A DNA stretch of 64,000 nucleotides, taken from Zasmidium citrigriseum (taxonomy: Eukaryota > Ascomycota > Dothideomycetes > Mycosphaerellales > Mycosphaerellaceae). Location of the stretch: positions 186,001-250,000 of the forward strand of contig NHNW01000038.1 in the NCBI GenBank assembly GCA_002786025.1, given 5' to 3'. A model generated the notes under the pieces. That model was not told the DNA's origin, searched no databases, and saw only the letters and a program-made list of their open reading frames with translations. Shown in pieces: positions 1 to 9,411 of this stretch. Position 1 is the first letter of the stretch; each line of letters begins with the position of its first letter. The position numbers and the translations under genes are program-made.

Positions 1-1
1 G

Positions 2-388
2 AGTCTTCACTTCGGCTACAGTCTTCTCATTGGCCTCACAATCGCCTCGATCCCTCTCGCTTCTACCCAGGAACAAAGTCGCAGCTTCAGAGTAGGACGC
101 TTTAGGTCCTTGAGCGCACGGAGATTGATGTGCATTGTTCTCGGATTTGGATACCCAGCCACGATCTTGCTAGCCATCATCGCCACGGCGAACCATTTCA
201 TCCTGGATGCTGTAGCTGGCGCGATCGTTTGCGGTGTTGCTTGGAATGCGGAGAGGTTCTTGTTGAACTTGCTTCCGTTGGAGGATTGGTTCTTGTGGTG
301 TTTGCGAATGCACAAGCCTGAAGTCGGTGTTGAGGTTGTCGCTGAGTGGGATGAGAAGTCTGGCAGGATGGATAGTCTCCCTAGGTGA
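2..388 (+). CDS. PAP2-superfamily membrane phosphatase, 3' end only
   Basis: The reading frame is open from base 2 and stops at 386-388, so only the last ~128 residues are in the window. Two pieces of the PAP2 phosphatase signature are visible: SLHFGYS at the very start (the PSxH histidine region) and TANHFILDAVAG near residue 57, which would carry the second catalytic His and the Asp. Hydrophobic stretches around both fit a polytopic membrane enzyme of the PAP2_3/inositol-phosphorylceramide-synthase-like kind. Which lipid phosphate it uses cannot be told from this fragment. It ends 97 bp from the convergent gene at 485-1150. Confidence 0.7.
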   Translation, partial: SLHFGYSLLIGLTIASIPLASTQEQSRSFRVGRFRSLSARRLMCIVLGFGYPATILLAIIATANHFILDAVAGAIVCGVAWNAERFLLNLLPLEDWFLWCLRMHKPEVGVEVVAEWDEKSGRMDSLPR

Positions 389-484
389 CCTGTCCTTCGA
401 TAGAGACCTTCATAATACCAGTGTAGTACCAGCGTCTTGAGAGATCGATCCATTCGTGGCGACCTCTTAAACTCATCCCTATCC

Positions 485-1150
485 CTAACGATTCCCATTC
501 GTCCACGCATCCCATCCCTTATCCCCACCCACATACCTCTCCTCATACTTCGGAATCTCCATGCCCACCGGACTCATCATACACCTCGCCAACCACTCCG
601 CATACTTCCCATCCCCGACACTTCCCCAAACAACAACCTTTCCCACACCCCTCACCTCCTCAAACAACTTCAGCACAGAGAAATCGCAACTCCCGTACAT
701 CGCCTGAAAGACCTCCAGCTCTAATTCATCTACTCCCGTGAAAGCTTCTGTAGCTTGGTTCGCTGAGAAGCGAGGGTCCGTATCGAGACGCACGTGGATA
801 TAGAACTTGCGGATGTACGGTAGGAGTCGTGGGTGTGTGACTGGTGGGAGGGTAGCGCGGTTGGGTCGCGTGGAGAGGAGGAACGAGGGGAGGGATGTCA
901 AGAGGGAATGGTGCGCCAGAAAGGTGTTCTCGCCGTAGAGGATGGGAAGCGTTTCCGTGTGAACTTGCTTGCAGGTGCGGAGTACGTTGGCGCAGAAGCG
1001 CGAGCTCTCCTCATTGTTCTGAATGAGGACCTCTTCCCAAATCGAGTTGCGTAGTTCGGCGGGGAGGGAGAGGAGACGAGAGTCTGGTTGGAGGGACATG
1101 GTGGAGAGCTCGATAGGATCTTGGTGTTGTTTGCGGAGGAGGAGCAGCAT
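485..1150 (-). CDS. 2EXR/F-box-like protein
   Basis: A 221-residue protein with the motif LLSLPAELRNSIWEEVL at about residues 26-42, typical of the fungal 2EXR/F-box-like family (LPxELRNxIYE). It is followed by CANVLRTCKQVHTETLPILYGEN, also characteristic of that family. Such proteins are numerous in filamentous ascomycetes; their partners are mostly unknown. ATG 1150 gives the longest form; ATG 1099 (Met18) lies closer to the domain and is equally possible. A GTAAGT donor near 1212 in another frame hints at a 5' exon, but no convincing acceptor in the right phase was found. Confidence 0.65.
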   Translation of the reverse strand: MLLLLRKQHQDPIELSTMSLQPDSRLLSLPAELRNSIWEEVLIQNNEESSRFCANVLRTCKQVHTETLPILYGENTFLAHHSLLTSLPSFLLSTRPNRATLPPVTHPRLLPYIRKFYIHVRLDTDPRFSANQATEAFTGVDELELEVFQAMYGSCDFSVLKLFEEVRGVGKVVVWGSVGDGKYAEWLARCMMSPVGMEIPKYEERYVGGDKGWDAWTNGNR

Positions 1151-1832
1151 TGTGAGAAAGAGGTAGAGAGAAAAGGCAGACCTACGGGGTGATGTAGAAG
1201 GACGATGGTTTCACTTACTCCGGCCGTCCAGTGCTTCTGAGTCGCCTGATAAGCTCCGAGCAATGGGGAGTGGTGATGCGAAGCCATTGAGGACGTACCG
1301 CCCTAGCTCCTGCCGCTAGTGGGTGGAGATATGGTCCGCCGTAGAAGTGTCGTGATCCAACCTCACCTCAACGCCTGCTCTGTGGCAGAATGTACTGGGA
1401 TGCCGGTGACCGATTTGAAGGCTATTCGATGCTCGATAGGGCATTGTTACCGCTTGGATGTACATCGTATAGCTGGTTCGACAGTCAAACGAGGTCGGTG
1501 ACAAGTCCGCACTTCGCCGAATGACATCGTGGATCCTTCAAGCATCGTCAGCCGCTTCTTCTCCGTTTCCAGCTCCCTTTCGTAAAGTCATAGCAGCCAG
1601 GACGAGGAATATCCGCCAGTACAGTCAGAGATATCAACCGATAGGAGCCGTATCAGTCGATTTGTACCAGAGACACCGCAAAGACGCCGCACCCGCATCA
1701 ACATCGGCATTCGGCGGGCAGAGCCCGCGTGCTGTTCGTATCATCTTTACTCCTCGGTCTATCCCATGTGCATGGTGGTCCCGATCGAGACGAGGCTGGT
1801 GAGAAAACAGGACATCAAGATAGGGAGGAGAA
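1151..1832. other. intergenic, shared divergent upstream region
   Basis: This 682-bp stretch lies between two genes reading outward. Open frames here have no family resemblance and no convincing splice structure. I see no tRNA, repeat or mobile element. Confidence 0.5.
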
Positions 1833-2402
1833 ATGCCGGTCCCTCACACAACATCGAAACGCTTCAAAGCTATAGGAACAATAGCCATAGAACCGCCGGA
1901 ATGCAGGGGCAAATGCACACACGAGTCGCTGTCTTTCTTGACACCCAACAGCCTGGTCGATCCGCCGTCGACTCAAGTCTCCGGCATCGACGCCACAGCC
2001 TTGTACATCGCCAACCTCTCTGACGAAATCCTCAAGATCATCTACAACGAACGCGACTTCTCCAACCCAATCTTAAAGAAACACATCTGTCCCAGTCTGG
2101 CCTCAAACCATGATCCAGATCCAGACTTCCCTGACAAGGCGTACTCGGACTTGGACACGCACTTCTCGGAATGGATGCAGACGCTGAGAGCCAATCCTGA
2201 TTTCAATGTCCACGTCCTCGATACTGTGGCCGAGGTCCATGAGAACGGAAGGAGAGCCAGAACATGGTCGGTGAAACGAGTGGTAGGCCTGCCTGGTGGT
2301 CTCTGTAAAGAATCTGTATCTTGTGGGAAGTGGGAGCGGAGGGGCGGGACTTGGGTCATCACAAGCGTCAGTATGCTGAGGGGAGTGACGGAGTTTGCAT
2401 GA
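1833..2402 (+). CDS. small protein of unknown function
   Basis: A 189-residue single-exon frame from ATG 1833. I do not recognise a family. The stretch from about residue 55 has the look of a small alpha+beta fold: helix LYIANLSDEILKIIYNERD, a second helix LDTHFSEWMQTLRANPD, then strands ending in GKWERRGGTWVITSVSM, as in NTF2/SnoaL-like proteins. That resemblance is only by pattern. There is no signal peptide or membrane segment. It converges on the gene at 2431-4068 with a 28-bp gap. Confidence 0.5.
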   Translation: MPVPHTTSKRFKAIGTIAIEPPECRGKCTHESLSFLTPNSLVDPPSTQVSGIDATALYIANLSDEILKIIYNERDFSNPILKKHICPSLASNHDPDPDFPDKAYSDLDTHFSEWMQTLRANPDFNVHVLDTVAEVHENGRRARTWSVKRVVGLPGGLCKESVSCGKWERRGGTWVITSVSMLRGVTEFA

Positions 2403-2430
2403 TGTGCCGGGTCCATTTCCCATGGAACTC

Positions 2431-4068
2431 TCAAAATACCCATGGCCCAGTGGAAGGCATTGGTATGTCTTCTTGCGACAGATCGCCAATTTCCGACGTT
2501 GCCATGACTGCCTCGACTGGGTTGCTGACGGCCTTCTGCGGTCCCCAGTCTTCTCCAGATGGCTTCACGATTCCTCGCAAAGGCTCGAGTTCATCCACAC
2601 GCGCTTGTGTTGATTGCATCGTCTCGTCGACCCCTTTCTGCTTAGCCATATCAGAGGCACTACGAGACATTCCAGAGACCAAGTGACCCTGTTTCTCATA
2701 TTCGGACAAGAAGTCGACCAAGGGCCCACTCAAGTGACATTTGGGTTGCAGTGTTGCCTCCATCTCTTTCATCGCTTTGATCAGAGATGACATCGTCTCG
2801 CAGACGCTGAGGTGCTCTTGTGGAGATGTTGGTGGCTGCGTCTCCGCGGCTTGCCTCAAAGTAATCCCCGTTTGCGCGAGATGATGCAGAACAGGCACTG
2901 ACATGTTTCTTCGCTTGGCGATATCCATTTTGCCGAAGACGTTCAGAGCATGCTGCGCGATTGTGCACCATCGGTCCACTTTTTGCGTGGGACTTGTTTC
3001 AAGGAACGCAATTATCAAAAGCTGCATAGCTTTCTGAATGTTGGCGGCTTGGTAGAAAGTGCGGTCATGGGAGCTCTTGAGAGCCGCGTTCAGATGTTCA
3101 GGAAGGCGCAGAGCTAGGCCTCTGACATGAGCCAACACCCTGGTCTCGTAAGTTTCGTCCAAGGGCGAGAAGTCGACAACTGTGAGGGGATTGAGCTTTT
3201 GTTCTCGTCTTTTCCGCGAACGATCAACGAAATGCTCCAGATAGCGGTACAAGTACGTTTCAAAATTCCAACCTCGTATCCAGTCTTTCGCCGCCCGCGT
3301 CGTTGCTGGTCCACTGCGACGATCATGAGGGAATTTCACGTTGGTCTCAACTTCTCGAGATCTCCAAGCAGTGTTGAAGTGTATGGCGGCAAAGATATCC
3401 AGTTTGTACATGGACCAGAACAGCTTCCGGCGAGAATCCTTTTCGACCTCGTCAAGGTCCTTCGGCCAGGTCATCTCGTTGTGGAACTCGGAAATGCAGC
3501 TGAGGGTCTGATATAGACACATGTATTGGAGCATATTCGTCCTGTCTCCGTTCTGCAGCCCTAATATGGCCAGCAAGGCGCAAGCACGGATATACTCAAC
3601 ACCATGCGCAGTCCCAGAATCATCGTGCAACGCTTTCTGGACGAGGAAGCGGAACATGTTGGAGTCCTCTGCAGCGTGTCCATGCATCTCAAATTTCTTG
3701 TATGTCGCACCATCCCTCATTCTTGCGGCCGCGAGAGCACATGCTGCCATGACGGAGATCAAAAAGCCGCGATCGACAAGGTGAAGATCTTCGGCAACAT
3801 TCGTCCGCAGAGTTGGTGCGTCGAAAACTGGGAACAGTGGATAGACGACGCCGATGTACACGTCCACATAGTCGATTATTACCTCCCGGTTGCCGCTGGC
3901 GAAGAATTGGTACTCATCTGGTGGGTTGGGAAATCCAGACCAGGTATCATTGTGTTGTCCTTCGGGAGTGAATTGGGCTTGAGGAAGTGGTACATCTGGA
4001 TGTGCTGCTTCGATGCCATTTACTGTCACCCGTGGAAGTTCTTGCGAGACGTGAGATCCGCTGGCCAT
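2431..4068 (-). CDS. Fungal_trans-domain regulator without visible zinc cluster
   Basis: A 545-residue protein. Residues ~60-260 resemble the Fungal_trans middle homology domain of Zn2Cys6 regulators: VDVYIGVVYPLFPVFDAPTL, FLISVMAACALAAARM and RRKLFWSMYKLDIFAA. No Cys6 cluster (CxxCRxRKxKC) is present in the ORF. The ATG at 4068 has a good context (TCACCATGG). The frame stays open about 67 codons further upstream, to roughly 4275, but this also lacks cysteines, and ELP2 ends at 4464, leaving little room for a DNA-binding exon. It may be a DNA-binding-deficient regulator or an incomplete gene model. Target genes are unknown. Confidence 0.7.
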   Translation of the reverse strand: MASGSHVSQELPRVTVNGIEAAHPDVPLPQAQFTPEGQHNDTWSGFPNPPDEYQFFASGNREVIIDYVDVYIGVVYPLFPVFDAPTLRTNVAEDLHLVDRGFLISVMAACALAAARMRDGATYKKFEMHGHAAEDSNMFRFLVQKALHDDSGTAHGVEYIRACALLAILGLQNGDRTNMLQYMCLYQTLSCISEFHNEMTWPKDLDEVEKDSRRKLFWSMYKLDIFAAIHFNTAWRSREVETNVKFPHDRRSGPATTRAAKDWIRGWNFETYLYRYLEHFVDRSRKRREQKLNPLTVVDFSPLDETYETRVLAHVRGLALRLPEHLNAALKSSHDRTFYQAANIQKAMQLLIIAFLETSPTQKVDRWCTIAQHALNVFGKMDIAKRRNMSVPVLHHLAQTGITLRQAAETQPPTSPQEHLSVCETMSSLIKAMKEMEATLQPKCHLSGPLVDFLSEYEKQGHLVSGMSRSASDMAKQKGVDETMQSTQARVDELEPLRGIVKPSGEDWGPQKAVSNPVEAVMATSEIGDLSQEDIPMPSTGPWVF

Positions 4069-4463
4069 GGTGAGTGCGCGGAGTAAGACCCTGTCGTGGA
4101 CGCTCTTGCTGCTCTGTCTTGCTGAGGTATCTTGAAGTGACTCGCCTTCTTGGTCTGTGGCAAGAAGTTGTTGGAAGTCAGCGTGATCAGTTCGAAGAAG
4201 GATAAAATCGTTTCGATGAGAATGTCGAGCGTGGCGATGTGATAGGAGAACAAATGCGCTGAAGCGCGATCATATTGGAAGCCTCGATTCTTCCGGGTGG
4301 TCCTCCCTTGGCCTGCTCACGCTTGCCCCAGCTCCTAGTACGTGACGCAAAGCCCCTTCTTCTCGTTTTCAAGTGATTGGCAGCGACCGGCCGGTATCGA
4401 GATATCAGATCATGGAAGTTGTTCAGTCGTGGTCGAAGTAGAGTTTCGAAATCATGAGTGATT

Positions 4464-6878
4464 TCAGACGATGTTGTATATTCTGACTGAGAAGTCATCA
4501 CTGGCCGATGCAAGCTGCGCGGCCGTCCTCGACTCGCTTTCCTGGATTGTAGTCTTGGGTCTCCAGCGAAGAGCATTGATTGTCTTACAGTGTGTCATGC
4601 TCGCATCAAGTCCAGTCTTCTCGTGAACCGCAAGCGTGTCAGCGGTAATGGTTGCAATGTGTATCGATCCATCGTCGAGGCCATAGGCAAGCATGAGTGA
4701 AGAAGCTTCCACGTCTGGTCTGAATGCCACAGCAGTGACCGAAGTGCTTGTTGTGATTGTCGAAATATTTTGGAATGCGCTTCCATTGAGTCTCCAAAGC
4801 TTGACTGACTTGTCTCTGCCAGCTGTTGCGAATACATGGCCGGCAGAAGCTGGAGCCCAGCAGCAGTCGAGTATCATCCTTGAGTGCCCTTTGGGATTTG
4901 ACGAGAAGAGATGATATGCATTGCTGTCCTCTGAAGATCTCTCGAAGACGGCCCACTGCCTGTCTCTGCCAACACTCAGGAGAAACCTGTCATCAGGGGA
5001 GAATGCCAAGCTTGTGACAGTCAAGCTATGCGCTGCCAGTGGCGGCTTCACCTCTCGCCATTCTTTTGTCTCATAGAGTCGGATGACTGCATGGTCGATG
5101 GAGCTCGCTTTGCAAGCTGTTGCGACAAGCGGCTTGTCGTTGCTGGTGGCCACTGTAGAGATTTCGTAGCCATGGCCGTACAGCTTCTCATGTTCTGGCC
5201 AAAGCGTATGACGTGCCAGATGGTCTTCGTGCGGTGGATGGTCCAAATCGAGAGTTGACTTGTGGACGACTGATGCTGGGTCCACGGCTTCTCTCTCATC
5301 CGCATCGCCATTAGTAAGACCATTCGCAAGCTCCTCGTCATCTGCCGCTGCCATTGCCTTGTTGGACAAGCCCAGTACTGGAATGTTTGCTGCGTCTGGC
5401 AACTCAGCGGAAGTTGTGCTCGGGGCACCGGACAGCTTTGAGAGCAAATTGTCCACTGCCTTCGGTTTGTTGAACACTCGTAGGAGCTTCTCGTCGGCGC
5501 CAGAGATGAATCGAGTATCTGTTACGGCATCGATGCAATTCAGATCGTACCCATGTATCTGAGGTCGTGCCATTTCGTGCCAGGATGAGGTGTCATTCCT
5601 GTTCCACTGGGCGAGGAGTCTAGTCGTTTGGTCGGAGGCAGTCGAGAGAAGATAGTCACCGCGAGGTGACCAAGCGATACCTTGCACTTCTTGCACATGT
5701 CCGCTGATGCCGACTTGCTGGAGCCACATGTCGCTGCTTCCATCGAACTCCCAGCGACGCCAACTTCCAGTACGACCAAGACTGACGACTGAATGGCCTT
5801 GCGGTTGCCATAAGCCTACCCAGAAACCACCAGCACTCCCCGTCGCGGTGGTCGATCCTTTTTGAGAGCTGATCTCACCCAGTCTGCTGTGGCATATCCA
5901 CAAGCCAGATGCAGCATCAGAATGCCAAACGGCCAACGAATTGTCGGCGGACGCAGAGAGCAATGCAGGTGGTGATCTCTGACCGCCCTTCTGCTCCCAT
6001 CGTGCAGTGTAGATCCAGTCTTCGTGGCCAACGAGCAGTGCTTCGAACGTGACGGCGTATTTCGCTGATGAGCTTCCAACCTGGTGGGCCTTGTTGGAGA
6101 GGGACTTCTTGCCAGCCGCGGAGGAAAGTTCATCAATGGAATCCGGTACCTCAGTCGGTTCGCTAGTAGCCCTTCGAAATCGCCAAAGTCTGATGTACTT
6201 GTCCTGACTTGCCGACGCCAACAAGATATCGCTGTCGGATGATGTCGACTCTGTTGTGAAGTCAAGCGAACGAATCCAGCCCTCATGACCGCTCAATGTC
6301 GCTTGCAATTCGAAATTCTCATTGGACTTCGCTCGCACATAGAGCTGAATGGAGTTGCAGGTCCCAGCGACTGCGAGCACGATGTCGCCATTTGCAAGAG
6401 AAGTGAGTGCAAGTGCAAGAGGAAGATAGCGCGGCTTTAATGAGATAGTCTGAATGAGCTTAGCTGTTGAGTCTTGCAATGACCAGACCTTGACAGATGC
6501 ATCTGCAGATCCGGACACGAATAGACCGTTTTCGGGAAGGATCGCAAGGGTGTTTATGGAGTTGCTGTGTTCCGTCAGACGCTGAGATTCCTTGAAGCCG
6601 GATGGTGACTCGTTTGATGCTGTCCAGAGGCGAATGGTCTTGTCTGCACTTCCGCTAATGATGGTTCGTTTACCATCAGCTTCATAGATCTTGAGGGCAT
6701 TTACAGCATCTTCATGTCCAGCCAAAAGAGCCGATATGCCATTTTGTCGCTCATCTTCGGGGTTCCACAAGGCAATGTTGTTCCCAGCTCCGAACGCCAG
6801 CAGTGAAGGTGCCCAGTCGGCCGCAGAGGAATGTCGATTGCCGCCAGCAGCGATGTATTCCAGGGAAGCGGTCGTCAT
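4464..6878 (-). CDS. ELP2: Elongator complex subunit Elp2
   Basis: An 804-residue WD40 protein. The N-terminus MTTASLEYIAAGGNRH, then SAADWAP and LLAFGAGNNIALW, is the Elp2 signature. Many GH...W(D) repeats follow (LLAGHEDAVNAL, LSGHEGWIRSL, LVGHEDWIYTARW, KGHSRMILDCCWAP), consistent with the two seven-bladed propellers of Elp2. Elp2 is a scaffold subunit of Elongator, which adds the cm5 group to wobble uridine 34 of tRNAs. Start chosen at 6878: the frame runs on to 6941, but the codon there is TTG and the family begins at this Met. It is divergent from URM1 with 185 bp between the ATGs. Confidence 0.92.
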   Translation of the reverse strand: MTTASLEYIAAGGNRHSSAADWAPSLLAFGAGNNIALWNPEDERQNGISALLAGHEDAVNALKIYEADGKRTIISGSADKTIRLWTASNESPSGFKESQRLTEHSNSINTLAILPENGLFVSGSADASVKVWSLQDSTAKLIQTISLKPRYLPLALALTSLANGDIVLAVAGTCNSIQLYVRAKSNENFELQATLSGHEGWIRSLDFTTESTSSDSDILLASASQDKYIRLWRFRRATSEPTEVPDSIDELSSAAGKKSLSNKAHQVGSSSAKYAVTFEALLVGHEDWIYTARWEQKGGQRSPPALLSASADNSLAVWHSDAASGLWICHSRLGEISSQKGSTTATGSAGGFWVGLWQPQGHSVVSLGRTGSWRRWEFDGSSDMWLQQVGISGHVQEVQGIAWSPRGDYLLSTASDQTTRLLAQWNRNDTSSWHEMARPQIHGYDLNCIDAVTDTRFISGADEKLLRVFNKPKAVDNLLSKLSGAPSTTSAELPDAANIPVLGLSNKAMAAADDEELANGLTNGDADEREAVDPASVVHKSTLDLDHPPHEDHLARHTLWPEHEKLYGHGYEISTVATSNDKPLVATACKASSIDHAVIRLYETKEWREVKPPLAAHSLTVTSLAFSPDDRFLLSVGRDRQWAVFERSSEDSNAYHLFSSNPKGHSRMILDCCWAPASAGHVFATAGRDKSVKLWRLNGSAFQNISTITTSTSVTAVAFRPDVEASSLMLAYGLDDGSIHIATITADTLAVHEKTGLDASMTHCKTINALRWRPKTTIQESESRTAAQLASASDDFSVRIYNIV

Positions 6879-7063
6879 CTTCGAAATGGCATTTCTTTGG
6901 AAGGTTGTTGTGACGAAGAAGTCATATGTCGAAGTTGCCAAAAATCTCTAAGCGCAGAGCACGAGCCACAACGCACGGGCCTCACAATTTCTACTCCCTC
7001 ACTTCACGCCTCCCTCCCTCCTTCCTCCAACTTACAACATCAACCGGCATCACATCAATCACC
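6879..7063. promoter_or_regulatory. bidirectional upstream region ELP2/URM1
   Basis: The 185 bp between the ELP2 and URM1 start codons must hold both promoters. On the + strand it contains pyrimidine-rich runs (around 6988-7030), as is common just upstream of fungal start sites. No specific factor site is claimed. Confidence 0.5.
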
Positions 7064-7482
7064 ATGGGAGGCACAGTAGACCTCACGGTAGAGTTCACGT
7101 AGGTACAATCTCACTTTTCCTTTTCAGCTCTTTTCTAAGCCATTCGGCAGCGGAGGCCTGGAGATGCTCTTCTCAGATCAACGCAAGCACAAGATTTCAA
7201 TACCGGCAACCAATTCAAAAGACCAGCCTGCTACAGTCGCATACCTCATCCGATGGCTTTGTGACAACCTCATGAAAGACCCGAGAAAGGACATGTTCGT
7301 GTTAGACGATTCAGTGTGAGTTCGATCGAACGCGTAAAGGACTCTGTACACTGACTTTACCCAGACGGCCTGGCGTATTGGTGCTCATCAATGATGCGGA
7401 CTGGGAGCTAGAAGGCGAAGACAAGTACCAAGTGCAGAATGGCGACAACATCGTCTTCGTGTCTACATTGCATGGAGGTTGA
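7064..7482 (+). CDS. URM1: ubiquitin-related modifier Urm1
   Basis: Three exons, 7064-7098, 7151-7315 and 7365-7482, encode 105 residues. The introns are 7099-7150 (GTAGGT..CAG, 52 nt) and 7316-7364 (GTGAGT..CAG, 49 nt). The spliced protein begins [19 protein letters not shown], has [21 protein letters not shown] and ends STLHGG. These are diagnostic of Urm1, including the C-terminal Gly-Gly that Uba4 activates to a thiocarboxylate. Urm1 is the sulfur carrier for 2-thiolation of wobble uridine in tRNA and also conjugates to proteins. The second-exon acceptor was chosen because it restores the family spacing (VEF-x-GGL) and the frame. It sits head-to-head with ELP2, which acts on the same uridine. 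Confidence 0.93.
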
Positions 7483-7829
7483 AAGTGGAGGATCGTCGCA
7501 GGAAGAGACTCGTTCGCAATACAACATGTAGAACGTTCTCTTGCAACAGGCAATTTCAGCGCCCGAGCATCCCCGACAGCAGCAGAATGCTCTACACGAT
7601 GCTCTGCAGCAGTTTGCTCCCTCTTGCGGCGCCATACAACCTCCTCGCATGTTCAGGCTGGTGCATGTGGCTGCTTCTCAAAGGCAAGAAAGAATAGGCA
7701 GTTCTAGCATGTCTCAAAGTGCGACGGTAGCGCTACCTGTCTGATTGCTCCCTTTCTTGCAAATCGTACTTATTAATCGGACAGCCGACCATCAGCCTCT
7801 CCATATCAGTCCAGAGCAAAACAGCGCCC
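7483..7829. other. intergenic between URM1 and the P450
   Basis: 347 bp holding the URM1 3' end and P450 upstream sequence. Short open frames here have no recognisable content. Confidence 0.45.
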
Positions 7830-9302
7830 ATGCAGATCGAGATGTCCACCAGTCCGACCACACTTCCCATCCTGACAGGCATAGGGTCCTTCACCTTATC
7901 GATCGTCTACGCAGCATCCAGACCATACCTATCACAGGCCCTCAGAGTAACTTCTCTCATCTTGGCGATCGATTTGCTGGCCAAAGAGCTCCGTCTTCAA
8001 GCATCCCATGACTCCCTATTCGGCAACGCCGCGATATCGATCATCATTCCAGCAGCTCTTGGTTTCATGATCGGCAGTTCGCTCGCTCTTCTTATCCTCG
8101 AATACTTCCAGCCAAGTCTCTCTTCGCCCGTCTTCTGGAAGTCGCCGTTGAAGACGAAGTACTCCGATCACACTAGCTGCAAAACCATCATCAATGCGGT
8201 GGTATCGCCTTGCGCATCGAAAAACAAGCTGGAGAAATATGAGGCTCGTGCGAAGCCAAACGAGCGCCTTCGGATCGCTTTCGGCATCAACAATTGCTTC
8301 GTCCTTGACGACGAGAAGGAATGCAAGACGTTCCGGAACAAAGTCGAGACCTTGATCCATGTCGAAGAAGACAAATGGCAAGACTTTGCCGTGACGGCGA
8401 GGGCGATCGTTCAGAAAGAGTTCCAGACCAACGAGACATCCATGAACCTCTTCAGCCTCATCCAACTGGTCACCATGAAGATGACTCGCAAGGTCATGTG
8501 GAACATCGACCCCAAGACCGACGACAATGACGACGCCATTAGACGTCTTGCTCATGAAGTAAACCAACAGTGGCTGCGCTCGAAGGGCGAGTTCAAAGCG
8601 GGTGATCAGCCAGCCTGGGGTTTTGAGCACCAGCACGAGCTTCAGAATGCTCTCAACGAAGCGTTCACAGACTGGCTCGACAATCCTCTGAACCTGATCC
8701 TTCCAGGCTATGAGACGATGTGGCGTGTCGTCTTGCGTTGTTTCGTCGAGCTAACTTCGCGTTCTCATGATGCTGCTCCCAAATGGAAGCGGGCCCTCTT
8801 CGACTTTCTGAACAACCCAATCCGGAAGCAGCTTGACGAGAACAGCTATGGCTTCTCCGCCGCCATCATCTCCAAAGAAGCTCTACGCCTCTACCCGCCC
8901 ACTCGACGAATCTACCGCATGTTCAAAGATGACGCTGGCGAGGAGACCCTACTAGCTGCTGATGTGGAAAAGATGCACCAAGATAAGGACATCTGGGGCG
9001 AGTCTGCAAAGATCTTCGATCCCTCTCGTTGGTTGAAGATGTCGGCGGAGTTCAAGGAAGATGACATGTTCATGCCTTTTGGAGCTTCTCCTTTCAGATG
9101 TCCAGCGAAGCAACACAAGAATGTGGACATGCCGTTTGGCGTTTCGATGATTGCGATGCTGGTGGCGGTGTTGATTGAGGCAACGGATGGAAAGTGGACT
9201 TGTGATGGCGGATTCCCAGGAAAGGACGTCCCCTTGGATACTAATCGCGAGGCGTACAAGGATGCTGTTCTTCGGCGGATCGGGGAAGAGAAGGAGGACT
9301 GA
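7830..9302 (+). CDS. cytochrome P450 with atypical haem loop
   Basis: A 490-residue single-exon P450. A hydrophobic N-terminus, with membrane-like stretches up to ~residue 95, suggests ER anchoring. The I-helix motif is LPGYETMW (about 290). The K-helix ExxR is E350-A-L-R353, and the PERF-like segment is FDPSRWL. The haem loop is PFGASPFRCPAK with the ligand Cys424. Relative to the usual FGxGxRxCxG, the second Gly is Ser, the Arg is shifted by one, and the last Gly is Ala. Substrate unknown; no biosynthetic cluster surrounds it. A second ATG, four codons in, is an alternative start. Confidence 0.85.
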   Translation: MQIEMSTSPTTLPILTGIGSFTLSIVYAASRPYLSQALRVTSLILAIDLLAKELRLQASHDSLFGNAAISIIIPAALGFMIGSSLALLILEYFQPSLSSPVFWKSPLKTKYSDHTSCKTIINAVVSPCASKNKLEKYEARAKPNERLRIAFGINNCFVLDDEKECKTFRNKVETLIHVEEDKWQDFAVTARAIVQKEFQTNETSMNLFSLIQLVTMKMTRKVMWNIDPKTDDNDDAIRRLAHEVNQQWLRSKGEFKAGDQPAWGFEHQHELQNALNEAFTDWLDNPLNLILPGYETMWRVVLRCFVELTSRSHDAAPKWKRALFDFLNNPIRKQLDENSYGFSAAIISKEALRLYPPTRRIYRMFKDDAGEETLLAADVEKMHQDKDIWGESAKIFDPSRWLKMSAEFKEDDMFMPFGASPFRCPAKQHKNVDMPFGVSMIAMLVAVLIEATDGKWTCDGGFPGKDVPLDTNREAYKDAVLRRIGEEKED

Positions 9303-9411
9303 GGAGTCCAGCAGTGTCGGCGGGGGCGGTGGGATAGGTACAATCTTAGATACCCTCAATGTCGTTGATCCCCAACAGCTACACGTTCGCGGTGCAGATA
9401 CACGGACTCGC

